From contig DASZUG010000048.1 in the NCBI GenBank assembly GCA_035547755.1, forward strand, positions 1 through 64,000: a stretch of DNA of 64,000 nt. The letters are read 5' to 3'. Below the pieces are notes generated by a model. That model was not told the origin of the DNA. It saw only the letters and a program-made list of their open reading frames with translations, and did not search any database. This document shows positions 1 through 7,548 of the stretch, piece after piece (the stretch's first letter is position 1; each line of letters opens with the position of its first letter). Both the position numbers and the translations under genes were made by a program. The stretch comes from Mesorhizobium_L sp035547755. Its GTDB lineage: Bacteria; Pseudomonadota; Alphaproteobacteria; Rhizobiales; Rhizobiaceae.

Positions 1-53
1 TCGACAAACCGCACTACGCGTTCACGCAGATCCAGCGAATAGGGTTTGGGCAT
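1..53 (-). CDS. IS630-family transposase, 5' end only (cut by window edge)
   Basis: The minus strand opens with an ATG at 53 preceded by a strong ribosome-binding site (GGAGGTGA, 6 nt upstream). It reads MPKPYSLDLRERVVRFV before leaving the window. That start (MPK-x-(Y/L)SLDLRERVV) is characteristic of the N-terminal helix-turn-helix of IS630-type transposases, which are DDE enzymes of the Tc1/mariner group. Only 17 residues are visible, so completeness cannot be judged. The IS end should lie between about 60 and 110, but I could not define the terminal inverted repeat or a TA target duplication. The identification rests on recognising this short start. Confidence 0.65.
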   Translation of the reverse strand, partial: MPKPYSLDLRERVVRFV

Positions 54-103
54 CGCAAATCACCTCCATAAGGAAGTGAATCACAAAACCAACATCAGCG
101 GAA

Positions 104-236
104 TCCTTCACGATTCAACCCGAGCGTCCGACGCTCTAGAAGATGAAGCGATCGGGTTGAATCGCATTATGCTTTTATCTCTTCGTTTAAGCATGATCTT
201 TTCGGGAAACCGGTATCCAGCCTTCCGGATCACGTT
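104..236. repeat. Rhizobial-type intergenic palindromic repeat
   Basis: It contains a perfect 13-bp inverted repeat, CGATTCAACCCGA at 111-123 and its complement at 152-164, with a nested hairpin (GAGCGTCCGACGCTC) between. It continues with a GCATTATGC and AGCATGATCTTTTC type tail. The same order of short blocks recurs, degenerate and inverted, at 7447-7545. Such elements are common in intergenic DNA of Hyphomicrobiales (recalled, not searched). The 65-codon ORF across it (46-240) has no coding character. Nothing else gene-like is seen in 54-340 except the terminator. Confidence 0.6.
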
Positions 237-280
237 CTAAACGCGCAGGGTTAGCGCTTCCTCATGATGGCTGAGGACAA

Positions 281-317
281 TAAAAGCCGGCGGTGCTTTG
301 GGAGGCATCGCCGGTTT
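281..317 (-). terminator. Rho-independent terminator of the pnt operon
   Basis: On the minus strand the sequence after the pntB stop forms a GC-rich hairpin (AAACCGGCGATGC paired with GCACCGCCGGC, one bulge). It is followed directly by TTTTATTG. Its position 24 nt beyond the pntB stop codon fits the end of the pntAA-pntAB-pntB transcript. Confidence 0.65.
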
Positions 318-340
318 CACATTGAAACAGTGATGGCGGA

Positions 341-1738
341 TCACTCCGCGAGGGCCTTGACGATATCTTCCGTCATCTTTTTGGCGTCGCCGAGAAGCAT
401 CATCGTACCGTCCTTGTAGAACAGCGTGTTATCGATGCCGGCATAGCCCGAACCGAGCGAGCGTTTGACGAAGAGGCAGGTGCGCGCCTTGTCCACCTCA
501 AGGATGGGCATGCCGTAAATCGGAGAGGATTTGTCGTCGCGCGCGGCGGGATTGGTGACATCGTTGGCGCCGATGACATAGGCGACGTCGGCCTGCGCGA
601 ATTCCGAATTGATGTCCTCCAGCTCGAACACCTCGTCATAAGGGACATTCGCTTCCGCCAGAAGCACGTTCATATGGCCGGGCATGCGGCCGGCGACGGG
701 ATGGATCGCGTATTTCACCTCGACCCCCTCCGCCTTCAGCTTGTCAGCCATTTCGCGCAGCGCGTGCTGAGCCTGAGCCACCGCCATACCGTAGCCGGGG
801 ACGATGATGACCTTTTGTGCGTTCTTCATCAGATAGGCGGCGTCATCCGCTGAGCCCTGCTTGACGGTGCGCTCGATGCCGTCATCGGCCGCCGCGGCAG
901 TTTCACCTCCGAAACCGCCGAGGATGACGGAAAGGAAGGAGCGGTTCATGCCCTTGCACATAATGTAGGACAGGATCGCGCCCGACGAGCCGACCAGCGC
1001 CCCGGTGATGATAAGCGCGAGATTGCCGAGCGTGAAACCGATGCCGGCGGCAGCCCATCCCGAATAGGAGTTCAGCATCGAAATGACGACTGGCATGTCT
1101 GCGCCGCCGATCGGGACGATCAGCAGGATGCCGAGCGCCAGCGCGATGACGACGATCAGCCAGAAGGCGGCGTGACTTTGCGTCGTCACCAGCGCCGCGA
1201 TCAGCAGGACAACCACCACAGCCAGCACGATATTGATGAGATGTCGCGCCGGCAGCATGATTGGCTTGCCCGACATATTGCCGTTGAGCTTGAGGAAGGC
1301 GATGATGGAGCCGGTGAAGGTGATGGCGCCGATGGCGACGCCGATCGACATCTCGATCAGCGCCTCGGTGCGGATGGCGTCCGGCGTACCGATGCCGAAG
1401 CTTTCCGGCGCGTAAAGCGCGCCGGCCGCCACCATGACCGCGGCGAGGCCGACGAGCGAGTGAAAGGCCGCGACGAGCTGCGGCATCGCCGTCATGGCGA
1501 TCTTGCGCGCGATGAAAGCGCCGACCCCGCCGCCAATAACGATGCCGAGCACGATCAGCCCGAAGCGCCCTGGGGACGGCAGCGCCAGCGCCAGCGTCGT
1601 CACGATGGCGATCGCCATGCCGATCATGCCATAGAGATTGCCCTGCCGGCTGGTTGTCGGATGCGACAGGCCCCTCAATGCGAGAATGAAAAGTATGCCC
1701 GAGATGAGATAGAGGAAGGAAGCGAGGTTGACGGACAT
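341..1738 (-). CDS. pntB: NAD(P) transhydrogenase, beta subunit
   Basis: PntB is the membrane and NADP(H)-binding subunit of the proton-translocating transhydrogenase, which reduces NADP+ with NADH using the proton gradient. The 465-aa protein has about nine hydrophobic helices over residues 1-270. A C-terminal dIII domain follows, with the nucleotide-binding segment VIIVPGYGMAVAQAQHAL and the downstream GRMPGHMNVLLAEA and YVIGANDVTNPAA blocks typical of PntB. I start at the ATG at 1738 (MSVNLASFLY). The longer reading frame to 1771 adds a basic, non-homologous leader that overlaps pntAB. The gene follows pntAB by 4 nt and is the last gene of the operon. Confidence 0.95.
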   Translation of the reverse strand: MSVNLASFLYLISGILFILALRGLSHPTTSRQGNLYGMIGMAIAIVTTLALALPSPGRFGLIVLGIVIGGGVGAFIARKIAMTAMPQLVAAFHSLVGLAAVMVAAGALYAPESFGIGTPDAIRTEALIEMSIGVAIGAITFTGSIIAFLKLNGNMSGKPIMLPARHLINIVLAVVVVLLIAALVTTQSHAAFWLIVVIALALGILLIVPIGGADMPVVISMLNSYSGWAAAGIGFTLGNLALIITGALVGSSGAILSYIMCKGMNRSFLSVILGGFGGETAAAADDGIERTVKQGSADDAAYLMKNAQKVIIVPGYGMAVAQAQHALREMADKLKAEGVEVKYAIHPVAGRMPGHMNVLLAEANVPYDEVFELEDINSEFAQADVAYVIGANDVTNPAARDDKSSPIYGMPILEVDKARTCLFVKRSLGSGYAGIDNTLFYKDGTMMLLGDAKKMTEDIVKALAE

Positions 1739-1742
1739 CGGC

Positions 1743-2168
1743 TCACTTCTCTTTCTTCTTGTACATGGCAAGCATGCGCTGCGTCACCAGGAAGCCGCCG
1801 AAGATATTGACCGAGGCGAGCACCAGAGCGACAAAGCCGAAACCTGTCGCCAAACCGGAAGCCGAGATGCCGACCGCCAGAAGCGCCCCCACCACGATGA
1901 CGGAGGAGATCGCGTTCGTCACCGACATCAAGGGCGTGTGCAAGGCCGGCGTCACCGACCAGACGACGTAGTAGCCGACGAAGATAGCCAGCACGAAAAT
2001 GGCGAAGCGGAAGATGAACGGATCGATCGCCCCGCCTGTCGCCGCATGCGCAGCAGCACCGGCGACATCGGCTGCGTGGCCGCCCTCGCCGCTGGCAGCG
2101 GCGCGGACCGCGGCAGCGGCATGGTCCAGCTGGTCGAGCGCCTGTTGCAGGGCCGATTTGTCCATCAC
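1743..2168 (-). CDS. pntAB: NAD(P) transhydrogenase, alpha subunit part 2 (membrane)
   Basis: This 141-aa protein is the separated membrane part of the alpha subunit, as in the three-subunit transhydrogenases of Rhodospirillum and rhizobia. An Ala-rich N-terminal stretch (about residues 1-45) precedes three to four transmembrane helices with the characteristic FVGYYVVWSVTPALHTPLMSVTNAIS segment region. It ends in the basic MYKKKEK tail. Its start codon overlaps the pntAA stop by 4 nt (ATGA), and pntB begins 4 nt after its stop, so the three genes are translationally coupled. Confidence 0.93.
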   Translation of the reverse strand: MMDKSALQQALDQLDHAAAAVRAAASGEGGHAADVAGAAAHAATGGAIDPFIFRFAIFVLAIFVGYYVVWSVTPALHTPLMSVTNAISSVIVVGALLAVGISASGLATGFGFVALVLASVNIFGGFLVTQRMLAMYKKKEK

Positions 2169-3499
2169 TTCTCCCCCCTCGGCTTCGCTGCCTTGCGGGC
2201 AGGTCCCCCGGTATCGTCGGGCTTGCTGCCCGCGGGCTTCGCTACGGCGGGCTTGGCGGAAGCGGTTGGCCGCTTGGGCCGCGCCGGCTTGGGCGCAGCG
2301 GCGGTTTCCGCAGCCGACTTCTGTTTTCCGACTGGTCGCGCCGCATCGGCCGCTTCGGCAACCGTCGCGGCGGCGAAATTCGGATGCACGACACTGCCGT
2401 CCCGCGTCAGAAGCGTGGCCTTCACCAATTCATCATCCCAATTGACCGCGAGCGTCTTTGCGCTCTTGTCCACCATCGTTTCGAGGAAGGTATAGAGGTT
2501 CTTGGCGTAAAGCAGCGAGGCGGACGCTGCGATCCGGCCAGGCATGTTGAGATGGCCGACGATCTTGACGCCATTGCCGGTAGTGACGACCTTGCCGGCC
2601 TCGGCGCCCTCGACATTGCCGCCGCGCTCGACGGCGAGATCGATGATCACCGAGCCTGGTTTCATCGACGCCGCGACCGCGGCCGAAATCAGCCGCGGCG
2701 CGGGGCGACCCGGTATCAGCGCCGTGGTGATGACGATATCCTGCTTGGCGATGTGCTCCGCTGTCAGCGCCGCCTGCTTGACCTGGTATTCCTTCGACAT
2801 TTCCTTGGCGTAGCCGGCCGCCGTTTCCGCCGCCTTGAATTCCTCGTCCTCGACGGCGATGAACTTCGCCCCGAGCGAGGCGACCTGTTCCTTGGCGGCG
2901 GGCCTGACATCCGTTGCGGTGACGACAGCGCCAAGACGGCGCGCCGTCGCGATCGCCTGCAGGCCGGCGACGCCCGCTCCCATGACGAACACCTTCGCCG
3001 CCGGAACGGTACCGGCTGCGGTCATCATCATCGGAAGCGCGCGATCATATTCGGCCGCCGCATCGATAACCGCCTGATAGCCGGCAAGATTGGCCTGGCT
3101 CGACAGAACGTCCATCGATTGCGCGCGTGTAATGCGCGGCATGAACTCCATCGCGAAGGCCGTCAGCCCGGCTTTCGCCATGCGGTTGAGCGACGCGCTC
3201 GCCTGGTAGGGATCCATGGTCGCGATGACGATCGCGCCTTTCTTGTAACCCGCGATCTCATCGTCGTCCGGCCGCCGCACCTTGAGCACGACATCGGCTT
3301 TTCCAGCGTCCGTGCTTTTGCCGATTGCGGCCCCTGCCCTGGCGAATTCCTCGTCCGGAACGCGCGACAAGGTGCCTGCTCCGCTCTCCACCACGACATC
3401 GAAGCCGAGCATCGAAAGCCGCTTCACCGTATCCGGAGAAGCGGCAACACGCGGTTCAAGCGGCGAACGCTCCCTGGGTATAAAAACCGTTTGTCCCAC
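2165..3499 (-). CDS. pntAA: NAD(P) transhydrogenase, alpha subunit part 1 (NAD-binding)
   Basis: PntAA is the soluble dI subunit that binds NAD(H), related to alanine dehydrogenase. The protein starts GQTVFIPRE and carries the KEMSKEYQVKQAA and VERGGNVEGAE region motifs and a Rossmann segment (KVFVMGAGVAGLQAIATARRLG). I use the GTG at 3499 (VGQTVFIPRE), which has GAGAGGGG about 7 nt upstream. An upstream ATG at 3526 would cover that site. After the conserved domain there is a roughly 70-residue tail rich in Ala, Pro and Lys that normal PntAA proteins (about 375 aa) lack. It probably bridges flexibly to PntAB. Confidence 0.92.
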   Translation of the reverse strand: MGQTVFIPRERSPLEPRVAASPDTVKRLSMLGFDVVVESGAGTLSRVPDEEFARAGAAIGKSTDAGKADVVLKVRRPDDDEIAGYKKGAIVIATMDPYQASASLNRMAKAGLTAFAMEFMPRITRAQSMDVLSSQANLAGYQAVIDAAAEYDRALPMMMTAAGTVPAAKVFVMGAGVAGLQAIATARRLGAVVTATDVRPAAKEQVASLGAKFIAVEDEEFKAAETAAGYAKEMSKEYQVKQAALTAEHIAKQDIVITTALIPGRPAPRLISAAVAASMKPGSVIIDLAVERGGNVEGAEAGKVVTTGNGVKIVGHLNMPGRIAASASLLYAKNLYTFLETMVDKSAKTLAVNWDDELVKATLLTRDGSVVHPNFAAATVAEAADAARPVGKQKSAAETAAAPKPARPKRPTASAKPAVAKPAGSKPDDTGGPARKAAKPRGEK

Positions 3500-3550
3500 C
3501 GCTGATCCCCTCTCGGTTGGGCGCAAGAAAGCTATGCTGCGAGCCGACAG

Positions 3551-3799
3551 TTAGGCGATATGCTCCGGCGCCGACCGCAACAGATAGATACCGACAGCCG
3601 ATATCAGAATGAATAGGATGAGCGAGGAGAAGAAGCCGGCGCTGGTGAAGAACCCGAACGCCAGGGCGATCAGGACGGCAAGAACATGCAATGTGCCGTA
3701 TTTCGCCAGCGCAACGAAAAGTCGATAACTCTTTTCATGCTGCGGATAATCCATCTCGGCGCCCACTTCTGCCGGCATGGCGGGCGGATGATCTGCCAT
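3551..3799 (-). CDS. aa3-type cytochrome c oxidase subunit IV family protein
   Basis: An 82-aa protein with a hydrophilic N-terminus (MDYPQHEKSYRLF, about residues 16-28) and two C-terminal hydrophobic segments. This is the shape of the small bacterial aa3 oxidase subunit IV, with the MDYxxHExTYxxF signature preceding one helix. It lies immediately upstream of pntAA on the same strand with about 50 nt between them, an arrangement common in rhizobia, and may be cotranscribed. Its contribution to oxidase function is not established from sequence. Confidence 0.8.
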   Translation of the reverse strand: MADHPPAMPAEVGAEMDYPQHEKSYRLFVALAKYGTLHVLAVLIALAFGFFTSAGFFSSLILFILISAVGIYLLRSAPEHIA

Positions 3800-3941
3800 A
3801 TCGAACCCCTTCTCAAATCATTGTTCCGACATAGCGAAAAGCTGATCAGAGAGCAATGGGAGGCGTTCGAAGCGCACAATTTGACGCGGGCCGCCGGCTT
3901 CCGGCGCGTTCGATCCAGCGCAAGTATTGAAAGTGGCCCGA

Positions 3942-4085
3942 TCAGCCCGCGAGATGCGGAAACAGGCCGAGCAATCCAACGATGATGAGATAGATCGCCA
4001 CGATATAGTTGAGCAATCGCGGCATGATGAGAATGAGAATACCTGCGATCAGGGAAACGAGTGGGGCGATCATCACGTGATGCAT
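3942..4085 (-). CDS. Small two-helix membrane protein, DUF3096-like
   Basis: A 47-codon reading frame starts MHHVMIAPLVSLIAGILILI and continues with MPRLLNYIVAIYLIIVGLLG before ending FPHLAG. Two hydrophobic helices separated by a MPRLLN turn match the DUF3096 pattern of tiny proteins widespread in Proteobacteria. AAGG lies about 9 nt before the ATG. The function is unknown. A second ATG 12 nt in could also serve. The gene sits alone between the FeeM-like gene and the cox subunit IV gene. Confidence 0.75.
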   Translation of the reverse strand: MHHVMIAPLVSLIAGILILIMPRLLNYIVAIYLIIVGLLGLFPHLAG

Positions 4086-4165
4086 CTGGTTCAACCTTGT
4101 TGCGGCTCAAATCTGTCTGTGAGGCAATAACGCTCGAGCACGGAAATCGTCGCGTTATAAAATCC

Positions 4166-4933
4166 TCAGGCCGCGTAACTGAGATATTTGGCGGTTGGCA
4201 GGACGGTCAGGGGCGCCCGGTAGCCGGCGCCCGACTTGGTGAACAACAAGCGCTCCTCCATCGGTGTCGAACGGAAGAATGCGAACCTTTTCATGCCCTG
4301 CTCCCACATTAACGGGCAGGGCGACTGCCACAGATCGACCGGACAAGTCAGCCCCGGATAGTCGCGTGCTTGAACCAGAGGCTCGGCGGCATGGACGCGT
4401 CTATAGAAGGCTGCATGCTCCGCCTTTATGGCCTGCAAACAAGCCGAGACATTGAAATATTGGCTGGCCAGCATGGCCAGTCGGGAGGTGATGTAAGGCA
4501 GCACGCGCAAGGTGGAAGACCATTCGAGATCGGCCGCGAGACGCCCCGGATCAATAAAGGTTTCTCCCGCGGCCAATCTCGGTTCGAGAACATCTCCGAA
4601 TACGGTGACGCTTGGAGAGCGAGGGAACTCGGCAGTAACATGCTGTAACCTTATCGTACTGACAAGATTTCCATCGTAGAAAACGCCGTAATTGAAGGAA
4701 TTCTGCATGTCGTCATAGGTATCGACGATCATGCGTGTGTCGTTGGGACCGATCATACCGACAGCGAGATAGGAATTATAACGAAGCCTGAAGATATTCT
4801 CCAAATCTTCTCCGCTCTCGCAAAGACGATATTCTATGTTTTCCATGATTTCGAGGACATGACGCGCGAAGACTGTCGCTCCGGAATCATCCGCAGCGCC
4901 CTCGGTCTCATGCCTTTCGGTATTGGTTTTCAT
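4166..4933 (-). CDS. FeeM-like N-acyl amino acid synthase domain protein
   Basis: The 255-aa protein has the alpha/beta GNAT-like fold signature of the FeeM/autoinducer-synthase-like group. An ENIFRLRYNSYLAVGMI segment near residue 50 resembles the RxRYxxY start of these enzymes. Further on are a substrate-binding region with STIRLQ, an ETFIDPGRLAAD block, and a late ACLQAIKAEHAAFYRRV helix. FeeM proteins join long-chain acyl groups to an amino acid, and the relatives LuxI and PEP-CTERM acyltransferases share the fold. Start chosen is the ATG at 4933 (GAGG in front). An upstream TTG at 4969 is less likely. The upstream DNA (4970-5057) is AT-rich and may hold its promoter. The real product is unknown. 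Confidence 0.68.
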   Translation of the reverse strand: MKTNTERHETEGAADDSGATVFARHVLEIMENIEYRLCESGEDLENIFRLRYNSYLAVGMIGPNDTRMIVDTYDDMQNSFNYGVFYDGNLVSTIRLQHVTAEFPRSPSVTVFGDVLEPRLAAGETFIDPGRLAADLEWSSTLRVLPYITSRLAMLASQYFNVSACLQAIKAEHAAFYRRVHAAEPLVQARDYPGLTCPVDLWQSPCPLMWEQGMKRFAFFRSTPMEERLLFTKSGAGYRAPLTVLPTAKYLSYAA

Positions 4934-5057
4934 GCCCTCGTCCCCGCTTTTTAATAAAGCGTAAACCAAGGCCTAATTTTATAAAAGCAAAAAGGTTGAG
5001 AGTTCGTATTTACCTAAAATTAACCTTAATGTTGATGTGAGGAGGCTGGCAGCTCCA

Positions 5058-7400
5058 TCACTGACGCGCAGCGCGGCGTCCCGATCTTATTTCGCTTGCG
5101 AAGGGCCAAACCGTATTCGACATCGTATCGATACCGGAAGCCGTCAAGGCCGAGCCGAAGAGAAATCCTTGCGCGAGGTCGGGCTTAACCTCAAGCGCCA
5201 GAATCTTGAGCTGCTCGAATGTTTCGATGCCTTCGATGGTAACGCTGAGGCCAAGCGGCCGCGAAAGATTGACAATGCCCTTGAGGAGTTCAAGCGAACG
5301 TCGGCTGCGCGTCACGTCGAGAAGGAAGCTTCTATCGATCTTCACCTTGTCGAGCGGCAGCGTGTGGAGATAGCTGAGACTCGAATAGCCTGTGCCAAAA
5401 TCGTCGAGGGCAATTCGCACGCCAAGCGCTTTCAGTTCGTCGAGAAGCGTTCTCGTCGCTGCCTTGTCGTCCAGAAGCGCGGTTTCTGTGACCTCGATTT
5501 CCAGGCGATGCGGCGCCAGGCCCGCCGTCTCCAAGGCGTCGCGAATCTTGTCCAGGATGGCGCGGTCGCGGAAATCCTTTGCCGATAGGTTGACCGAAAC
5601 GGAGATCTGCTCCGGCCATTTGGCACATTCGATACATGCCTGGGCCACCACAAAAGCCGAAATCTCGGAGATAATGCCCATCTCTTCCGCCAGGGGAATG
5701 AATACCGCGGGCGAAATGGGGCCCAGTTCGGGATGATCCCAGCGACAAAGCGCCTCGCAACTGGAGATGCGCATGGAATCCATGGAGACGATCGGCTGAT
5801 AGACGACTCTCAAACCCTTCGCTTCGATGGTGCTTCTCAGATCGGCTTTCATGATTTGCCGGCTGCGGAATTCCGCGTCCATGGAGGCTTCGAACAGCCG
5901 CCATCCGGCCTTGCCCCCGTCCTTGGCCCTGTAAAGCGCCAGATCCGCTTTCACGATCATCGCATCGACATCGATTTCGCAAGCAGCGCCCAATACCGCA
6001 CCGGCGCTGCATTGGATCTTCAACATGTTGCCGGCAATATCGACATCCCCCTGCAACGAGGTGAAAATCTTTTCGAGATTTTGGCTGAAGTCGCGCTGAT
6101 CCTCGACGTCGTTGAAAAACACCATGAACTCGTCTCCGCCAAAGCGGCTGACGATGATATCGTCGCTTGCGAAGACATTGAGCCGTTCCGCGGCGGCGTA
6201 GATCAGGCCATCTCCGACCGGATGGCCCAGCGTGTCGTTGACGGTCTTGAAATCATCGAGATCGAAGACGACAAGGCCACAGAGGCGCTGCCGATCTCCG
6301 TGCGAAAGCAGATTTGTCACCGTTTCGTGGAAGAACGCCCTGTTGGCAAGTCCGGTGAGGCTATCGAAGCTCGCCATGAAGCGAACCTTTTCTTCCGCTT
6401 CTATACGCGCCGTCACATCTTCGAAAATCACGACGCCCAATTCGTCGCCGCCAGCTCTCGACGAGAGTTCAAGATGGCGACCATTGTTGAAGCTCAACAA
6501 TAACTTACGATCGCGCCCCTCGCGTAACGCGCGCGCCAATTGCCCCTCGGCAAAATTGCAATCCTTCAAGTCCAGCAGGCCCGCTGCGACGCTCCGCATC
6601 ATAAGCGACTTGAGGGTGCGGCCCACGAGAACTTCCGGTGATCGAGCCGCGACGATATGGGACGCTTCCGCGTTGGCAACGGCAATCCTGCCCTGCGAAT
6701 CGAGCATGACTAGCCCGTGCGGCATCGTGTTCAGTGCACGATCGAACCGCTGTGCGAGTTGTTTTGCCTGCCTGTGTCCGATAACCGCTGAAAACAGAAC
6801 TTCACGAACTTGGGCGGCGGTACCCACGACGATCAGGAAGAAGGGAATGAGGACGAGGCCGAGAAGAAAATACGGCATCTCTCCGCGCAAAATGAGGCCA
6901 ATCCCAATAGGGCAGATAAAGGCCGAACTGAACACCAGCACCATTCGCCGCGAACCATAATTGCGTCCAGCCACGGTAACGAGGGAGCCGAAAGCGAGGA
7001 CGACGGCGGCCATCTCCGCAAAGGGGTCGGTTACGAGATAAGTGGCGGTAAAGCAGAAAAATCCGATCGCGAGAGCCTGAACAGTTCCCTGGAAAAGGTA
7101 GCTGCGCTCCCATTTCTCGGCGTCGGCCTGATTGGCAATCGTTCCGGAGCGCGTGAATTCCACCATTTTGGCATACCGCCAAATGCCGATGCCAAACAGC
7201 GCCGCGGCAATCCCCGCATAAACAGGAGAACCGTTCTTCCAGAAGACCAGCAGCAGGATCGCGGTGTGGATAAGCGTGCCCACGAGCACGGTATGCACGC
7301 TGTTGAAAAGAGAGCGAACAAACTGGATATAGACGTCGGCAGGGATATTTGCCGGTTTTGATCTGCTCATCGCCTGATCCGCCGAATGGAAGCTGATCAT
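5058..7400 (-). CDS. Membrane-bound GGDEF-EAL cyclic-di-GMP protein with PAS domain
   Basis: 780 aa. Residues about 35-205 form five or six transmembrane helices. A PAS-like domain follows at about 215-335 (LPHGL-type start MPHGLVMLDSQGRIAVANAEA). A GGDEF domain (about 340-500) has intact SRFGGDEF at 419-425 and no RxxD inhibitory site in the usual place. An EAL domain runs from about 520 to 770 with EALCRW, SVNLSAKDF, IEVTETALL, LDDFGTGYSSLSYL and VKIDRSF. The key metal ligands of both domains appear present, so both synthase and phosphodiesterase activity are possible. It is a stand-alone gene. An internal ATG at 7370 is an alternative start. Confidence 0.9.
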   Translation of the reverse strand: MISFHSADQAMSRSKPANIPADVYIQFVRSLFNSVHTVLVGTLIHTAILLLVFWKNGSPVYAGIAAALFGIGIWRYAKMVEFTRSGTIANQADAEKWERSYLFQGTVQALAIGFFCFTATYLVTDPFAEMAAVVLAFGSLVTVAGRNYGSRRMVLVFSSAFICPIGIGLILRGEMPYFLLGLVLIPFFLIVVGTAAQVREVLFSAVIGHRQAKQLAQRFDRALNTMPHGLVMLDSQGRIAVANAEASHIVAARSPEVLVGRTLKSLMMRSVAAGLLDLKDCNFAEGQLARALREGRDRKLLLSFNNGRHLELSSRAGGDELGVVIFEDVTARIEAEEKVRFMASFDSLTGLANRAFFHETVTNLLSHGDRQRLCGLVVFDLDDFKTVNDTLGHPVGDGLIYAAAERLNVFASDDIIVSRFGGDEFMVFFNDVEDQRDFSQNLEKIFTSLQGDVDIAGNMLKIQCSAGAVLGAACEIDVDAMIVKADLALYRAKDGGKAGWRLFEASMDAEFRSRQIMKADLRSTIEAKGLRVVYQPIVSMDSMRISSCEALCRWDHPELGPISPAVFIPLAEEMGIISEISAFVVAQACIECAKWPEQISVSVNLSAKDFRDRAILDKIRDALETAGLAPHRLEIEVTETALLDDKAATRTLLDELKALGVRIALDDFGTGYSSLSYLHTLPLDKVKIDRSFLLDVTRSRRSLELLKGIVNLSRPLGLSVTIEGIETFEQLKILALEVKPDLAQGFLFGSALTASGIDTMSNTVWPFASEIRSGRRAARQ

Positions 7401-7446
7401 GCCACGCGCCTGTTAATAAACGCTTATTTGAGCATTTACGAAAACA

Positions 7447-7545
7447 CGAGCACATGACCCGGAAAAGTGGGCGCGGTTTTCGAAAGAAGCAGGCTCACGC
7501 AAGAAATAGGAACATGACGCGATTCGACCAACCGCACCATGCTCC
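7447..7545. repeat. Degenerate copy of the rhizobial palindromic repeat
   Basis: Read in the plus direction this stretch has, in order, CATGACCCGGAAAAGTGGG, CGGTTTTCG, AGCAGGCTC, AGAAATAGGAACATGACGCGATTC and AACCGC. It is an eroded inverted version of the blocks seen at 104-236. It lies in the gap between the GGDEF-EAL gene and the oxidoreductase gene, whose stop is at 7549. Confidence 0.45.
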
Positions 7546-7548
7546 GGG

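Noticed and set aside
104..236. The inverted repeat as the end of the IS630 element
   Set aside because: The same blocks recur at 7447-7545 away from any transposase, so it is an independent intergenic repeat.
46..240. 64-codon plus-strand ORF in the left intergenic region
   Set aside because: It runs through a palindromic repeat, has no similarity I recognise and no ribosome-binding site.
1172..1810. 212-codon plus-strand ORF opposite pntB/pntAB
   Set aside because: Highly charged composition typical of antisense frames of GC-rich genes; pntB and pntAB on the other strand have clear motifs.
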